Source: Adiantum capillus-veneris | Lineage: Eukaryota; Streptophyta; Polypodiopsida; Polypodiales; Pteridaceae | Reading direction: 5' to 3' | DNA: 64,000 nt | Assembly (NCBI GenBank): GCA_014529385.2 | Contig: CM043963.1 | Coordinates: 78,702,412 to 78,766,411 of the forward strand | In this document: positions 35,435 through 47,045 of the stretch, one piece after another | How positions within the stretch are numbered: position 1 is the first letter of the stretch | How the letters are laid out: each line of letters opens with the position of its first letter | Notes under the pieces: generated by a model | Databases searched by the model: none | Seen by the model: only the letters and a program-made list of their open reading frames with translations | Told to the model about the DNA's origin: nothing | Translations under genes and position numbers: made by a program

Positions 35435-35460
35435 CACACACATGTGCACACTCCCATTTT
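35043..35460 (+). other. Possible copia 3' end: PPT and LTR start, then (CT)n
   Basis: GGCTGAAGGGGGCGA (35,267-35,281) is followed by TTGTTGGGGTTAGCCCAAC, a short hairpin typical of the first bases of copia LTRs (TGTTGGGGT). So a 3' LTR may start at about 35,283. A (CT)n run fills 35,394-35,431. I found no second copy of this LTR in the window, so the call is tentative. Upstream, 35,043-35,266 has repeated words (AAACCTAAAACTC) but no gene. Confidence 0.4.
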
Positions 35461-36470
35461 CCATGTCTGTGAGAGACGCAGTAGACTTCGGCTACTGGGA
35501 GCTCAACAAATGGAAAGATCCATTTACAATTTAAAAGGAATATATAATCTTTGCAAAACTTTCATTTTCAACCCAAGAAGACATCTGTCCATCATCGACA
35601 ACCTCTGCATCAACAATGGCTAAGAAATTGCACCATTTTCCCCCCCCCCTCCCCCCCCCCCCCCCCCCCCCCCCGCCCCCCTCTATGGCCTTCTTGAGAC
35701 CAATAAAAGAACTATAGAATCCAAGAGGATTCTCCCTCTCTCTTTAGCTTCAACCATTCTAATAAGGAGATTTGCATATGGAGGAGTGGGGGGGTAACTA
35801 TCCTTTTCAACGCTATCAAAAAGAGAAAGAGCAGGTGGGTGAAACAACACATGCATGCCATGCAGAGTAGGGGAGTAACTCTCATTTCAAGGCTATCAAA
35901 AGGAGAAGACGCAGGTGCAAGTGGCGAAGGAGAAAATCTACAACGGAATAAAGAGTGTCGTGCACTGAGACCTAGGAGATAAGATGAGAGAGAGGGGATG
36001 GGAGCACAAAATTGAGGAGCAAAAGGCAATAGTTGCATGGGAATCCAAAGCCCAGGACCCAAGAAGGAGGTCATATAGCTACTATTGTTGTTGCTCTCCA
36101 AATACGAACAACAAAACTTGGGTTGTGGCTATGGTGGTGCATTACGGAGGAAGTGTCTCCTCCACCCTCTGGTCATTTTCTCTCTCTTCCTGGGAGAGGA
36201 ATTCGGGGACAGAGAAGGAAAGGGGGGGGGGGGGGGGGGGGGGGGGGGGAGAGAGAGAGAGAGAGAGAGGGGATGAAGGCAAGTCGAGGCAAAGGGGCGA
36301 GGAGGTAGGTGGGGGAAAGAGGGGAGTGCATGCAGAATCAAAGGGATTCTTTAAAGTCTTCCTTGTATGTGGGTTCAATCATAAGACAACGTTTTGAGAA
36401 GCAATCTCAATCTCAAAAAGAGAAACAATAACACAACTCAACTATGGAGACAGTGAGTGTGCATTTATTG
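35461..36470. other. Non-coding DNA with C/G homopolymers
   Basis: No gene is supported. It contains a C run at 35,640-35,681 (two interruptions), an 81-bp imperfect tandem duplication (about 35,784 and 35,865, sharing GGCTATCAAAAGGAGAA-like sequence), a G run of 28 at 36,222-36,249 and (GA)n at 36,249-36,269. Open frames across the G and GA runs are low-complexity artefacts. Confidence 0.6.
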
Positions 36471-36477
36471 AAAAATT

Positions 36478-36571
36478 TCTTATAAGCTACTCTTTTTATA
36501 ATAAAAAAAAAGCAAAACTCACAATTGTGAGTGAATTACAAGGTATTGTCATGCTCTTATAAGCTACTCTT
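36478..36571 (-). mobile_element. Tiny retroposed insertion with 17-bp target duplication
   Basis: TCTTATAAGCTACTCTT occurs at 36,478-36,494 and again, identically, at 36,555-36,571. Between them are 60 bp: an A-rich run, then GCAAAACTCACAATTGTGAG. The same 20 bases follow the poly-T end of the LINE at 39,915, that is, they are the 3' tail of that LINE. A long perfect direct repeat around such a tail is the signature of target-primed reverse transcription. I read it as an extremely 5'-truncated LINE copy or a SINE sharing the LINE tail. Its homopolymer is T on the tail strand, unlike the LINE's A. Confidence 0.7.
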
Positions 36572-38185
36572 CTCAACGTTGGTTTTTCAAGGCAAGCTAA
36601 TTTAGGGAACAAAAATCTAAGATGTTCATACTCCAAAATTTATCCTTGAAAATCAAGGCCCAAGGAAATTAAAATTAGAAAAAAATACCAAAATACCCCT
36701 CTAATTTACGGAAATTCCCAATACACCCCCCATTATTTTGTCACAAATTCCCAAAATGCCCTTCAATTTCTTCAAAATTCCCAAAGTACCCCTGCTCGTG
36801 AGATTAAATTTCTTGAAAGACGAAAAAATTTGTAGCTTTCCATAAGATGACTGATTGTCTATCAATACAAGATGCTAAAACTAGAATTTGGGTATGTTAT
36901 GTAGGTTTTGGAGATGAATTTCTTCATTATTTTTAGACATAATTGCCCTTTTTGCGAGGTAATATGTGACAAATTACATGCTAAGCACTCAAAAACGGAT
37001 CTTGATTATCAAAAAGGAATAAAGATTAGAAATTTTTTAACAATCCAACCAAAACTAGGTCGCATGCACAATGCTCTTCTACCTTTCTCATGATCAAAAA
37101 TTGGATTTGTCGATGATCTTATAATCATTAGGAGCAATAAATGCATGGATTTGATGTTCCCAAGCAGTTCTTCTATTGCAAAAATGGGAGGCTTTTGGTC
37201 TGCAGTGCAAACGAGAAGTTTTCTACCGTTGAATATTACACAAGATGACAAAAACGTGGGCTATTTCATGTTGATGCAGACATTTAGAGCATTGAACGTC
37301 CGGTGGAAGGTGAACGTCCATAGACTTCCAAGGTCCATGACATGGCCATGGGTGCTCCAAGCTTGAAAAGCAACCCCATAGGCTAGCTAAACAATTAGAA
37401 GAATTTTGAGTTAAGATGCACTATTCACATACTAGGGGTTTCTTCCAGATTTCTCCAACGTGGCAATTTTTTACTCGGTAGATCTTTCAACTGTAACAAG
37501 GTTCTAGTCATCGGTAGTTTGGGGAGTCTTCTTAGGATGTGGTCAAAGTTATTAGCTACATATAATTGGTGCAACTATGCCAAAATCTGCATAGTTGCAA
37601 GAGCCCTGCATTACCACATAAAAGCAAAGAACTAATGCACATGTGACCATGCATGAAGCATGGTTATCCTTTAAAGTAGCTGATATTTTGTGTGACCACT
37701 GCCTTAGTAAGCCCCAAAAACGCTCCCCATTTATTGCCTCCTTGTAGGGTTTGCTGAGATTCTATTTGAACATCTAACAATTGTGCCAAATGAATGCTAA
37801 TGTGATGATATACAAATTTTTCTTGGCAACATCTTTCTTGAGATGGAGATCCTCGGTTGGCACACTCATTTGCAAGGCACATTGTCTGGCAAGGCAAATC
37901 GTAAGAGTGTACACAAAAAAAAAAACAAAAAAAACAAAAAAAAAAGAGGGGCGAAACATGATGACCAAAGATAAACACTCATGCAACACTCTTGTGCATG
38001 GGTGTGTTTATATCTATCAAGGGGCTTCTCATTAGGCTAGTAGTGACCACTATAGGCTTGTTTACCAAGTTGATCCACGACACTAAATGACACAGGAGTA
38101 CACGCGGGGTTGGGTAAGGGGATCGACGATGAGGGAGGATTGGCGGGCATCTCGAGGTGGACACGCCCATCCAAAAAATGGGGGA
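36572..38185. other. Non-coding DNA, no gene recognised
   Basis: Short frames of 60-100 codons occur on both strands without any domain or codon pattern. A run of A-rich DNA lies at 37,912-37,945. I see no transposon signature. Confidence 0.5.
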
Positions 38186-38290
38186 ACCGTTGAGTAGCTT
38201 GAATTGGAACCCATGATCTCGTGCCCCAATGCCTTTTGAGGCTTGAGCTAACCACGTCGCCTGTCTGTGTCCATTTGAAAGGAATGCCAT
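38186..38290 (-). ncRNA. tRNA-like segment, possible SINE head
   Basis: On the minus strand, TTAGCTCAAGCC (about 38,241-38,252) resembles a Pol III box A. GGTTCCAATTC (about 38,201-38,211) resembles box B, about 40 bp further on, which is the spacing inside tRNAs and tRNA-derived SINEs. The acceptor stem cannot be folded and no anticodon arm is evident, so it is not a tRNA gene. Target duplications and tail were not found. It could be a chance match. Confidence 0.35.
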
Positions 38291-39120
38291 ATTACATGGT
38301 GTTATAAACGATAAACCTAGGCTATCCTAGAACTAAACTCAAGCAATCCCCATGTCTGGGTTTAGTTTTAACAAGCGATCTACGATGCAGATCACCTCGG
38401 TAGCTGCGCATGGAGTTCCCATCCACTGATCCCTTCAACCCCCCCCCCCCCCCCCCCCCCCCCCCTCTAAAATGCTCCGTGTCACTTAATCATGAGGCAA
38501 GTCGATGGGGAACAAATTGAGACAAACGTAGCTTGACCATGACCATCTCGAATTAAACCACGTATTATCGATCTAGTTGGATAAAATGTTGAAATGAAAA
38601 CAAAAAGGTCACTTTATTGCCACTAGAAATTGGAATTGCGTTGTAACCACCCTCTTAGACAATCATCAAAACAAATGATCAAGTGTTAAGAATATCAGAT
38701 TGGTAATTTTGGATTTTTTTTCCGATAAAGACGTTTTCACAAAAGATTCATGTCAAGAATTAAGGATGTATCATGAGGCAAGTGGTCTTCTTTTTTGGCT
38801 TTCTAAAAGAAGCCTTAGTGTTGAGTGGAGTTAGGCATCCTTCCAATGTTTTCAGTGCCAACGATGGAGACTCATCTTAAATGTTGATGAAGTTTGTCAA
38901 ATGGGTCCCTTTCATTTCATAGCCTTCCCGGGCTTTTTAAGACTTTGCCTTGTTTTTTTTTTTTGTCCTTTCTCATCTTATATTATTTTAAACATGTAGA
39001 CACAATTTATACTTGTTCTTTTTTCTTAGGATAGGACTACATTGCTTTTATTTTGTGTGCTTTTTATTTTTAAATCTTTTAAAGAGTAAAGAGTTTTTTT
39101 CACAAGAACAAGCAATTGTG

Positions 39121-39185
<65 letters not shown>

Positions 39186-39900
39186 TTATTTATTTTTTTA
39201 ATTTCCCTCATATCTTGATTTCCTTTTTGGAAAGCCATCGTGAAATTTCACCTTGTTATCCTTTTAAAAGAACAAAAGAAAAGACGGCCCTTTCAGACCC
39301 CAAAAAACACTAGGTAGCGCCCCTCATGAAGCCAAGCAATTCATTCCAAATTTCAATGATAGATTGCTTCCTTGAAGGTGACCTATGTTGACAAGAAGGA
39401 GAAAGAGCAATGACCATCTATGATATCACAAAGGCATGGGATATATCCGTGGCTCCCAAAACTCTACAATTGTACCAAGTCAAGAGGAGCATCCCACATG
39501 AAAATCAAGATGCTTTGGTTTTAGATCCTGGTCATATGTGACCATTGTCTACGCTCCTCAATTGGCCGGGCACTGTCAAGTAAGCTAGAAGTAGAAAGAA
39601 CAATATGCAATAGCATCCCTCTAAAGGGTGCACAAAGCCTAGTAAACAACAAGATACTGCAATTATCACCTCAAAACAAGTGAGATAGCATGAATAAGAC
39701 CAATGCACTACTGGATGATACTACTTAGAAGAAATTGTTTTTTTCACCCTGAATTTCCACCAAAATCCAAGGTAGCTATCGAGATTCATAACTAAAATGT
39801 TCAAACTTTGATCTTTGAACTCTAGGTCCAAATAAATCGGAATCCTAACCTTTTAACACGAAAATGTACACAACAATCTAGGACATGAGAGCACTAGAAC
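38291..39900. other. Non-coding DNA with poly-C and CT/TA repeats
   Basis: A C run of 27 lies at 38,439-38,465. A compound (CT)n-(TA)n microsatellite lies at 39,123-39,181. No gene or transposon domain is visible. It ends at the poly-T that terminates the LINE. Confidence 0.6.
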
Positions 39901-41547
39901 TTTTTTTTTTTTTGCAAAACTCACAATTGTGAGTGGATAGTATTAAAAACATCATAAAAATACACCAACCTCAAGCTTAGGCCGAGCCTTAATGGTTAAA
40001 AGATTACACGTTTTCTGCTTGACAGAGAGACCACAACTACTCCAAAATTTTACTTATTACAAGTTGTCATCATGACATGTATGGTTCTATATCAATCCTC
40101 TCAGGCTTGTTTGCCTCCGATCATGTGGATAGTCACTTTGCTCTCTTGTATGATTTCACAAAAGCTTGCCACAGCCAAATCCCCTCGAACACGCGGCAGT
40201 TCCTTCCTTGCCAAATATGGTGAAAGAAGTAGTATCTCATTATTTGAGTGCACACAAGGAGAGGAGGACTACCCATCATGTTACTACCAAAGAGCAGATC
40301 AGTCTTGAAGAACTTAATTTGCCATGTCCTTTGAATCCACTTGCATATTTTCCCAGCCATGCCACTGATAGCCTGGCATCCCATGAAAAGGTGGGCTAGG
40401 TCTTCAGTAGCTATTCTGCACCCCGAGAAGCGATCGGACCCGATTCCTCTTTCTTGTATCTTTACGCCCATTGGTAGATCACCCCACATCACTTTCCATA
40501 GAAATACCTTCTTATATTGAGGCCACCTTGGCTTCCAGATGTTCTCCATGACTCCCTCCCACCGCTTTTCCGTCCAATGCCTCTTCCATAATTTGTTGAG
40601 GGGTCTACACAAGTTAGCCTCATACATTAATGAATGCCTTTAGAACGTGGTTTCCAAAAGAGGCTACTCCCGGGCCATCTCCAAGCGCCCCACTCCAAAT
40701 TGGATTCACAGATTGGCATCACCACCTTATCAATCTCTTTTAACACCCTGTATACTAGTAATAACTCAAATCCATTCAATTGAAATTGGATTGCTATAGG
40801 GTCACCAGTTTTCCAGCACTTATTGTTACCATCCCAGAATTGCTCTAGTCGAATGAGCCCCTTATAATTCACATTCCTGGCCATTTCTATCCAATAGGGG
40901 CTTTGCGGCGACCCCAATATTTTAGAGAGCCAAGGGGACCAATGCAAAATAAAGTTCTTAAAGTATCCGGTTTCTTCTCCCCATTCCAAAACCTCAGCTG
41001 CTCTTTTGCACCTCCTCATCAGTTCCCCAGAGAGTCCACCAGATCTAAGATAAGACCACTTCGGGGCGAGAAGTTTGTCGTGCATCACAACCCCCTTCCA
41101 CTTTCCCCCTTTCGATTTCAGTTTTACTGCATCAAGCATTTCCTCGGTCATGATAGCCCAGGTTTGGTCCTATTTAGCCAATGAGACCATAAATTTGGCA
41201 CACATGGCCTCAACATGGGATACAGGGTTAAGAATGCCGATCCCTCCTTGGTCTACCAGGCGAGCAACCACCTCCCATCTAGCCCACTGCCATGGCCGGG
41301 AGGTTTTTGTTCTGTTTTTCCAAAGAAATCTTTTAACCGATTTTAAGAATTCTTTCGAGTGACACTTGGCCATATTAAGCATGGGGCTGAGGAAAGCAAT
41401 ATACGGGATCATAAAAGAGTTAATCACTCTAATCCAGCTTTGGAAGGGGAGGAGAACAAACTTGCATCTTCTCATTTTTGAGCTTATTTTTTCAAGGACC
41501 CATTGAAATATTTGCGTGTGGGTTACTTCCATCCCTACGGGGGCTCA
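39901..41547 (-). pseudogene. LINE A, C-terminal half with zinc-binding domain and tail
   Basis: Read right to left, 41170-41532 is the end of a LINE RT (FLWKNRTKTSRPWQWARWEVV, DQGGIGILNP). After a stop, 40627-41151 is the thumb and beyond (GLSGELMRRCKRAAEVLEWG). Then 40133-40627 is the plant LINE RT zinc-binding domain (WKVMWGDLPMGVKIQERGI, with Cys and His in CRIATEDLAHLFMGC). The 3' end is a poly(A), seen as T at 39,901-39,913. This is the distal part of ORF2 of an L1-like element, 5'-interrupted at 41,547 by an LTR fragment. Its front half resumes at 43,676. Confidence 0.88.
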
Positions 41548-42704
41548 TGGGTTCACTCAGTCTAGTTAGTCTAGCTTAGGAAGTGTGCTGGAACTTTTGT
41601 GAGTCTGTTCGTAGACCGTGCATGACCAGTCACTTAGATTAGATGCATATCCTCCGGTTGCACACAACATGATCATCAGTATTCCCATCAAAATACATCA
41701 GAATTCATCAGGGAAATTTTCCAATGCATTAAACCTATTTTCCCTATTTCTCACATTTTTTGCTTATTTATTAAGTGACTTTTGTTGGGAACTAGGTAGG
41801 GCAATTTTGCGAAGATAATATATAAGAAAACCAAAGCTAGCACTTTCTAGTAGAAGAGGCAATAGAAGCACTCGCTCAACAGGCAACTTCTCAGCAGAAC
41901 CCACAGATTCCCTAGCGTTTTTGCTTCACAGTAGAAAGATAGCATTTTTGGACCAGATCAGCCAACATTTTTGCTCTTGCAGATCCCTGGCAACAACAGA
42001 ACAAGTAGAAGCCCCAGCATTAGCAGATTCTTCACAGTAAGATCATTTTCACTCCTAGCGTTTTTGCATTAGCATCACACTTTAGCATTTTACAGATTCA
42101 CCACGACGGAACATCAAGAAACACCAGCGTTCTCAAATTTGAGCAGTCAGATACCACAGTAGAGTCCCCGAACCTCGCAGATCTCACCTTCCCATAGCAG
42201 CTCCTCGTCGCACGATCAAATCCCGCGAAGTTTGCAGATTCAGCCCGGAAAATACAGATTTCAGCATTTGTGTTTTCATCGCATTGTCGTCGCATCATCG
42301 TCATCGACATAGAGTCAGAATTCAGTAGATAGAAGATTTGCAGATTTTAGCCATTAGCATTTTCAGATTTCAGCCCATCTCATCATGGTCCTCATCATTG
42401 TTGACATCGTCCGCAAGTCCAAGCATTGTAGAGATTTGTGCAATCAATAGTAGACCGCTCTCGCCATAGAGAGTGGGACCTTCGGAGGAGGGTTTGACAA
42501 CATCTCTGGTGTTGTATTCTTCTCTCTCTATCTCTCAGTCTCAGCACCTTTATTCACAGTGTTCATCCACTTTGTTTGTGTTCATTGCACTCTCTCATTA
42601 AAGAACAGAAGGCTCTCCCTTCTCTAAGAAAAAGGAACCTTGAGCACAATTCGAAGCACTCATCTTGAGAAAAGTTCAACATTCACTTCCGCTGCACCTT
42701 ATAT
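41548..42704 (+). mobile_element. Solo-type LTR candidate inserted in LINE A
   Basis: Non-coding DNA lies between the LINE break and a canonical primer site at 42,705. It ends in a pyrimidine-rich, TATT-terminated stretch. Words such as CTAGCGTTTTTGC, GCAGATTT and AGCATTTT recur. It has the length (about 1.16 kb) and place of a 5' LTR. No second LTR copy is in the window, so the left boundary (the LINE junction) is inferred. Confidence 0.5.
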
Positions 42705-42716
42705 TGGTATCAGAGC
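42705..42716 (+). promoter_or_regulatory. Met-tRNA primer-binding site
   Basis: TGGTATCAGAGC is the classic complement of the 3' end of plant initiator Met-tRNA and is used by many copia and some gypsy elements. It is preceded by LTR-like DNA and followed by a gag leader. An identical 12-mer at 60,810 primes the copia element there. Confidence 0.8.
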
Positions 42717-43675
42717 TTTGACAATTTTCTGTATCACTCAAGGAAAGAACCACATAATTTTTTTTTTCTTGTTGCAATCACACGAATCCAAGTTCACTTG
42801 GGTGTGTCGATTCCTAATCGTGTTTTTGAAGAGTGAAAGGAAACCCAGGAAAGAAGGGCTTGTCAAGCCTCCCCTTGTGCCTCTTTTCACTCATTGAGAG
42901 CGGACCGTGCACTTAGTGGTTGGCCAATCGACGTGAGGTGGGAAAAAGCGAGCGCAAGGCCACCAAGGGGTGCGCCCACGGAAAAGAGCAAAACTCGGGT
43001 GAAGAGAAGATCCTTCTCTAACACAGATTGCAAGCGAAAGAAGAACCTCCAGAACCTCAAGAACTCAAGATCCTCAAGAACCCAAGACCCACAAGAACCC
43101 AAGTTCCTCCTGAACTTAAGAACCCAAGACTTCAGTGGATGGTCATCACTTGAAGCGGAATGTATACTTCGCTTGGAGGTGGTGAGCATGGGAGTGGTGA
43201 AGAAGAATTTCCCTCATCATGAGGTTTTTCCGACCCTTCCCCATCTATGACAAGGATTGCACTAACTCCTATGGAGGCTTTCAACAAGATGGTGATGGAC
43301 ATGAAGTTAGAACGCGAAGCACAAAAAGCTGAAAGAAAGGCAAAACACAAAGAAAGAATGGCAGCCATAGAGCGTGAGCACAAGCAAGCACGCCTGGAAG
43401 CCGAAGAAAGAACAACAGAATTTGATCAAGAGACCAAAGCAAGAAAAGAAATGAACGACCGACACATGAAAGAGATGTTGTGACTCTTTTCTGAAGTGCA
43501 GGCATAGATGCAAGAGATTCGGGAAAAGGAGACTCTCTCAGTCTCTTCTTCTCCAAAGCATGACACACATGATCTGCATGATGACAAGCATGATGGTTTG
43601 AATGATAATGACAAGCATTAAGAATTGCATGACAATGACAAGCATGATGATTTGTATGATGATCAAAATGTGCCC
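42717..43675 (+). pseudogene. gag: Gag N-terminal fragment with coiled coil and His-Asp repeats
   Basis: A frame at 42894-43250 with basic, Arg/Lys-rich sequence leads to 43247-43483. The latter is a long charged helix (KLEREAQKAERKAKHKERM, QARLEAEERTTEFDQETKAR) with coiled-coil heptads. After a stop, a degenerate repeat rich in His and Asp (KHDTHDLHDDKHDG) runs to 43,672. LINE sequence takes over at 43,676. It is preceded by LTR and PBS, so it is the Gag start of the inserted LTR element. No capsid or protease remains. A CAAGAACC-type repeat at about 43,050-43,135 lies inside the first frame. Confidence 0.5.
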
Positions 43676-45110
43676 TTTTGAGATAATCTTTCCCATCCAG
43701 ACTGAAGGGTCAAAAGAATCGTTCTCTGACAGCAGGGAGATAAGCCTTGACTTCTCTATATTGCACTTGGATCCCAAGGCCATGACAAATGTTTGCACAA
43801 TCTCTAGAGCTGTCCTGACCACTTGAGGGAACGCCTTCAAGAATAGGAGTGAATCATCTGCGACCATTTTGGCCAGTAAATGGTCGTTGCCCGGTAATGC
43901 CAGGCCTTGAATCTCTCCCCGCACAGCACTAGCTTCAAGCATCGTAATGAGAGGATGCGACCCGATGGCGAACAGCAAGGGGGCCAGGGGACATACTTGC
44001 TTAATACACCTTTTAACCTCAAAAGAGCCTACAATTGTTTCATTGAACAAGAGCTCTGATTGGCTGCCAATGCCTAGTGTGTGTATGGGGTGACAAAGGC
44101 GAGGCCCAAAGCCCACAGCTCCCATGACTTCTTCTGAATAGGACCATACTATTCTGTCATAGGCTTTATCAAGGTCCAGCTACAGCAAGATGCACTCTTG
44201 CTTGGAGAAGGATGCATACTCAATTCCTACCATTGCTGCCAAGAAATTGTCATATATAGATCTTCCTTTAATGAACCCGTGTTGATGGGGAGAGATTTTC
44301 CGACTCAGGAGGGGGGCAAGTCTGAGAGCTACCACCTTGGAAATAAATTTGTATGATGCTACTGAAATCATCGTAATGGGATGCCAATGTTTAAATTGAG
44401 AGCAACAAAGTTGTTTGGGGATGGGCTTGATAAGCCCTCTCTTCACACTTGCATCCGACGACTCTTTGAAAATCACTTGATTGGCCATCTGTGTGACTGG
44501 ACCCTTGAGATCATCCCATAATTCCCTGAAGAATTCAACCGTTAGTCCATCCCAATAGGGGGACTTTTCATTGCCAAGAGCTTTAAGTGCCGCTGAGTAT
44601 TCCTCTTCAGAAAAGGCCAATTCCATGCGGTTGGCTTCCTCCTGGGGAACCTTCTTTTCAACACTCCCAAGTAAGGGTGCTCGGGCTTCTTCCACTTCCT
44701 GAGATTGGGTCTCTTGCTGGCCGATAATCTGGCTGAGATAATTGAGCATAAGTCCAACCATCTCATCTTGGTTTTGAATTGTATTCCTTTTTTCATTATT
44801 GAGCACTTGCACGCAGCCTCGACTCTTCCTCACCTTCAAAGCCCTAAAAAAATGTTCTTGGTTAGTAGGCTCTGGTTGAAGGAATTTTTCCCTAGAGAGC
44901 AATCTCGCCTTCTTGATTTCCTCCAGCTGTTTGTTGGCCAGGTGAGATTTAGCTTCAAGCCATCGCTTGTGGTCCTCCTAGGTAGCCAGTCCGGCAGCCT
45001 TTCTAGAGGCTAAGTGCTCTACCTCCTCTGTGAGATGTTTGATATGTGCCTCATTGGCTTTCCCAGCGCTTTCTTGGTGATACTTATGTAGAGAGGGTCT
45101 TTAGAACGGT
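43676..45110 (-). pseudogene. LINE A, reverse transcriptase N-terminal half
   Basis: From the right: EEANRMELAFSEEEYSAALKALGNEKSPYWDGL, the standard start of a LINE RT (frame 44180-44902). Then come HWHPITMISVASYKFISKVVALRL, SPHQHGFIKGRSIYDN and, after a stop, LDLDKAYDR (first Asp). In 43538-44125 follow GSFEVKRCIKQVCPLAPLLFAIG, KMVADDSLLFLKA (the Asp pair is intact; the usual Phe is Val) and IEKSRLISL. It ends at WMGKII where the LTR fragment begins; the gap to the distal half is only a few codons. No endonuclease domain is visible to the right, so the LINE is 5' truncated at about 45,110. Confidence 0.88.
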
Positions 45111-45920
45111 GATAAGGAATGCAATTACTTTGAGAAGCCAACAAAAAATTTAGTTCAAAAGTTCTTAGCCAAGGGAGCCACTCCACAACTAAGGAAAAGG
45201 CAAAAAAGAGCGAGAGGGAAAATGCTGGCTTACAAGGTTAATAATTGCTACAGCTTTGCACAACTTAATAATCTCTATTGGTCACAAGAAACTAATAGCG
45301 ATTATTAACACAAGAAAGGAAAGGAGCGATGGCGTGCGCAGCGGCCGAGGGTTGAGAACAACCAAGTGCTCCCAAGGCTCCCCCAGGTCGTGCTGTGGTG
45401 GTTCGAAGCAACAAAAAATTGAGTAGGCACGAGCGTATGGTTGTGGACAAAGAACAACTTGAAGACTGTGAACCAAGAGGTCAAGATGGTTAATTTAGAA
45501 CTGACTTATCCCATAATTAGAGTTTAATTACGAGAGATAACAAATATTGGAACACAAATTGAAGGTAACAATAGTAGAAAGTGAAAAATTTACTCAAGGT
45601 TTATGCTTGGAATTGAAGAAGCGCCTTTGAGTCGTGCTTTCTTGCCCACTCCTTTTTGCAAGGCCTCCTTGTTAGGGTGCCTTTTAGGACACATGCACAT
45701 TCGAGCCGTGGGTAGACTCAATGCAACAAGGAAAATTGAATCCATGGCTTTGAGGTTGGGTCGCGTGCTTTTCTTGCCTAAGATGTAGCAAAGGAAATAT
45801 GGACTAGATGTCAAGGTCTGCATCTTGTGGAACATGGATAGACCCTTCCAAAGTATGTGCATACTAATATGGGTTTCTTTGGAGCTATTTTGGAAAGAGT
45901 TGGCATTTGCTTCATTCCCA
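45111..45920. other. Mostly non-coding DNA left of a gag scrap
   Basis: No domain is recognised. A 150-codon open frame on the minus strand at 45,590-46,042 lies antisense to the gag scrap and has no match to a known pattern, so I do not call it. Plus-strand sequence from about 45,600 may be upstream gag. Confidence 0.4.
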
Positions 45921-46100
45921 CAACATGCTACAAATGTAAAAATATCAGTCACTATGATAGGAATTTCCCTATGGCAAGAATTATAGTAGTCCAATGAACG
46001 AAACCATGTGCAAACGAGTTGATCAAGAACCCAAGCTACCATTAGTTAAAAAAGCATGTGACAAGGAGGAGGTGGAGGATGCAATTGTTAAATATGTTAG
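45921..46100 (+). pseudogene. gag: Gag zinc-knuckle scrap cut by the 46-kb element
   Basis: The plus strand reads CYKCKNISHYDRNF from about 45,929, a CCHC knuckle with the last Cys replaced by Phe, followed by a stop and a Glu-rich tail. It ends exactly where the LTR of the next element begins (46,101), so that element inserted into this older gag. No other part of its owner was found nearby. Confidence 0.55.
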
Positions 46101-47023
46101 TGTTAATTGAGTCAACGTCAATTAATAGAAGCTACTAAAGATCGAAGACGTACGGATGCACATTGAAGATCAACATGAAGAAGCTGTAAAGATTAGATTT
46201 ACACATTTTCCACGTTTTTCCAAAATGGTCACGTATTGTAAATTTTCAATTTATTTCAATCCATTGTAATATTTTAATGTGTTTTGGGCTCAATGGGAGT
46301 TCCAAGCTATAAAGAATAGGCCAATTACTGTGCCTAGGTTGCATATTCACTAAGTAGTGGAGCCCTAAAGGCCTTGGGTGCCCGGACATTGCATATTTTT
46401 AACCTAGGTACATAAGGTAGTGTGTAAAAGAAATTAGGGTTCTCAATCTCATTTGTTGAGAGCACTCTTTGGTGAGAGCTCTTGAGGTGTGTGGCTATGG
46501 AGTCCTTGAGCTTCTCCTTGCTTATGAGACTTGATTAACATTAATCAATGATTCATTCTCTCTCACTATGCCTCTCTCATGCTTTTTATGATTGCCTATG
46601 ATGCTTAGATTAGCTAGATCTAAAATAATTAGTGGTTAATCTCTCTTTAATCTTTTGTGATTTCCCTCTTTTGCTTGTGTGTGCTTGTAGGTTTGATTGG
46701 AGTGTGGTGCTCGCTAGATCTATGTGTGTGTGCTTGCGATTAGTGGGTTGCATGATAGGATTAGTGTTGTGTGCATCTTGCAATCGTAGTGTGTGTGATT
46801 GGGTTGATTAGAGGTGAAGAGAAGTGGATATGCAGATTGCCCTTCATTGCGGCTTAGCTCATCCATAGGCCGAGTAGCTCATCTCGTAGAGTTAACCATT
46901 TTTGTTGCCATGATTAGCTCATTAACCGTGTGAGTGTTTCCATGCCCTAGCAGGGTAGCTCATCCCTCCGGATTGATAATTTTATTGGTCATTGGAGCTA
47001 TTGGAACAATGGGACTCCCAACA
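46101..47023 (+). mobile_element. 5' LTR of a gag-protease-only element
   Basis: It starts TGTTAATTGAGTCAACG and ends CTCCCAACA, directly before a primer site. The first 380 bp match 55,551-55,883, which proves the left boundary and the LTR nature. A TATA box (CTATAAAG) is at 46,307-46,314. The first 26 bases form a small hairpin. About 80 bp present here (about 46,200-46,285) are shortened in the 3' copy. Confidence 0.9.
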
Positions 47024-47045
47024 TTTGGCGTCGTTGCCGAAGACG
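47024..47045 (+). promoter_or_regulatory. Primer-binding site
   Basis: TTTGGCGTCGTTGCCGAAGA follows the LTR end. TGGCGCCGTTGCCGGGGA is a very common plant gypsy primer-site form, from which this differs by a few transitions. It therefore indicates a Ty3/gypsy-type primer. Confidence 0.75.

Noticed and set aside
35712-36101. 129-codon minus-strand frame
   Set aside because: It crosses an 81-bp tandem duplication and low-complexity sequence, with no family match by eye.
35984-36397. Open frames with poly-Gly and Arg-Glu runs
   Set aside because: They arise from the G28 and (GA)n runs; no domain on either side.
39915-39940. AATTGTGAGTGGATA resembles a lac operator half
   Set aside because: It is part of the plant LINE tail, recurs at 36,516 with different flanks, and nothing bacterial or vector-like surrounds it.
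45590-46042. 150-codon minus-strand open frame
   Set aside because: It is antisense to a gag zinc-knuckle relic and shows no domain.
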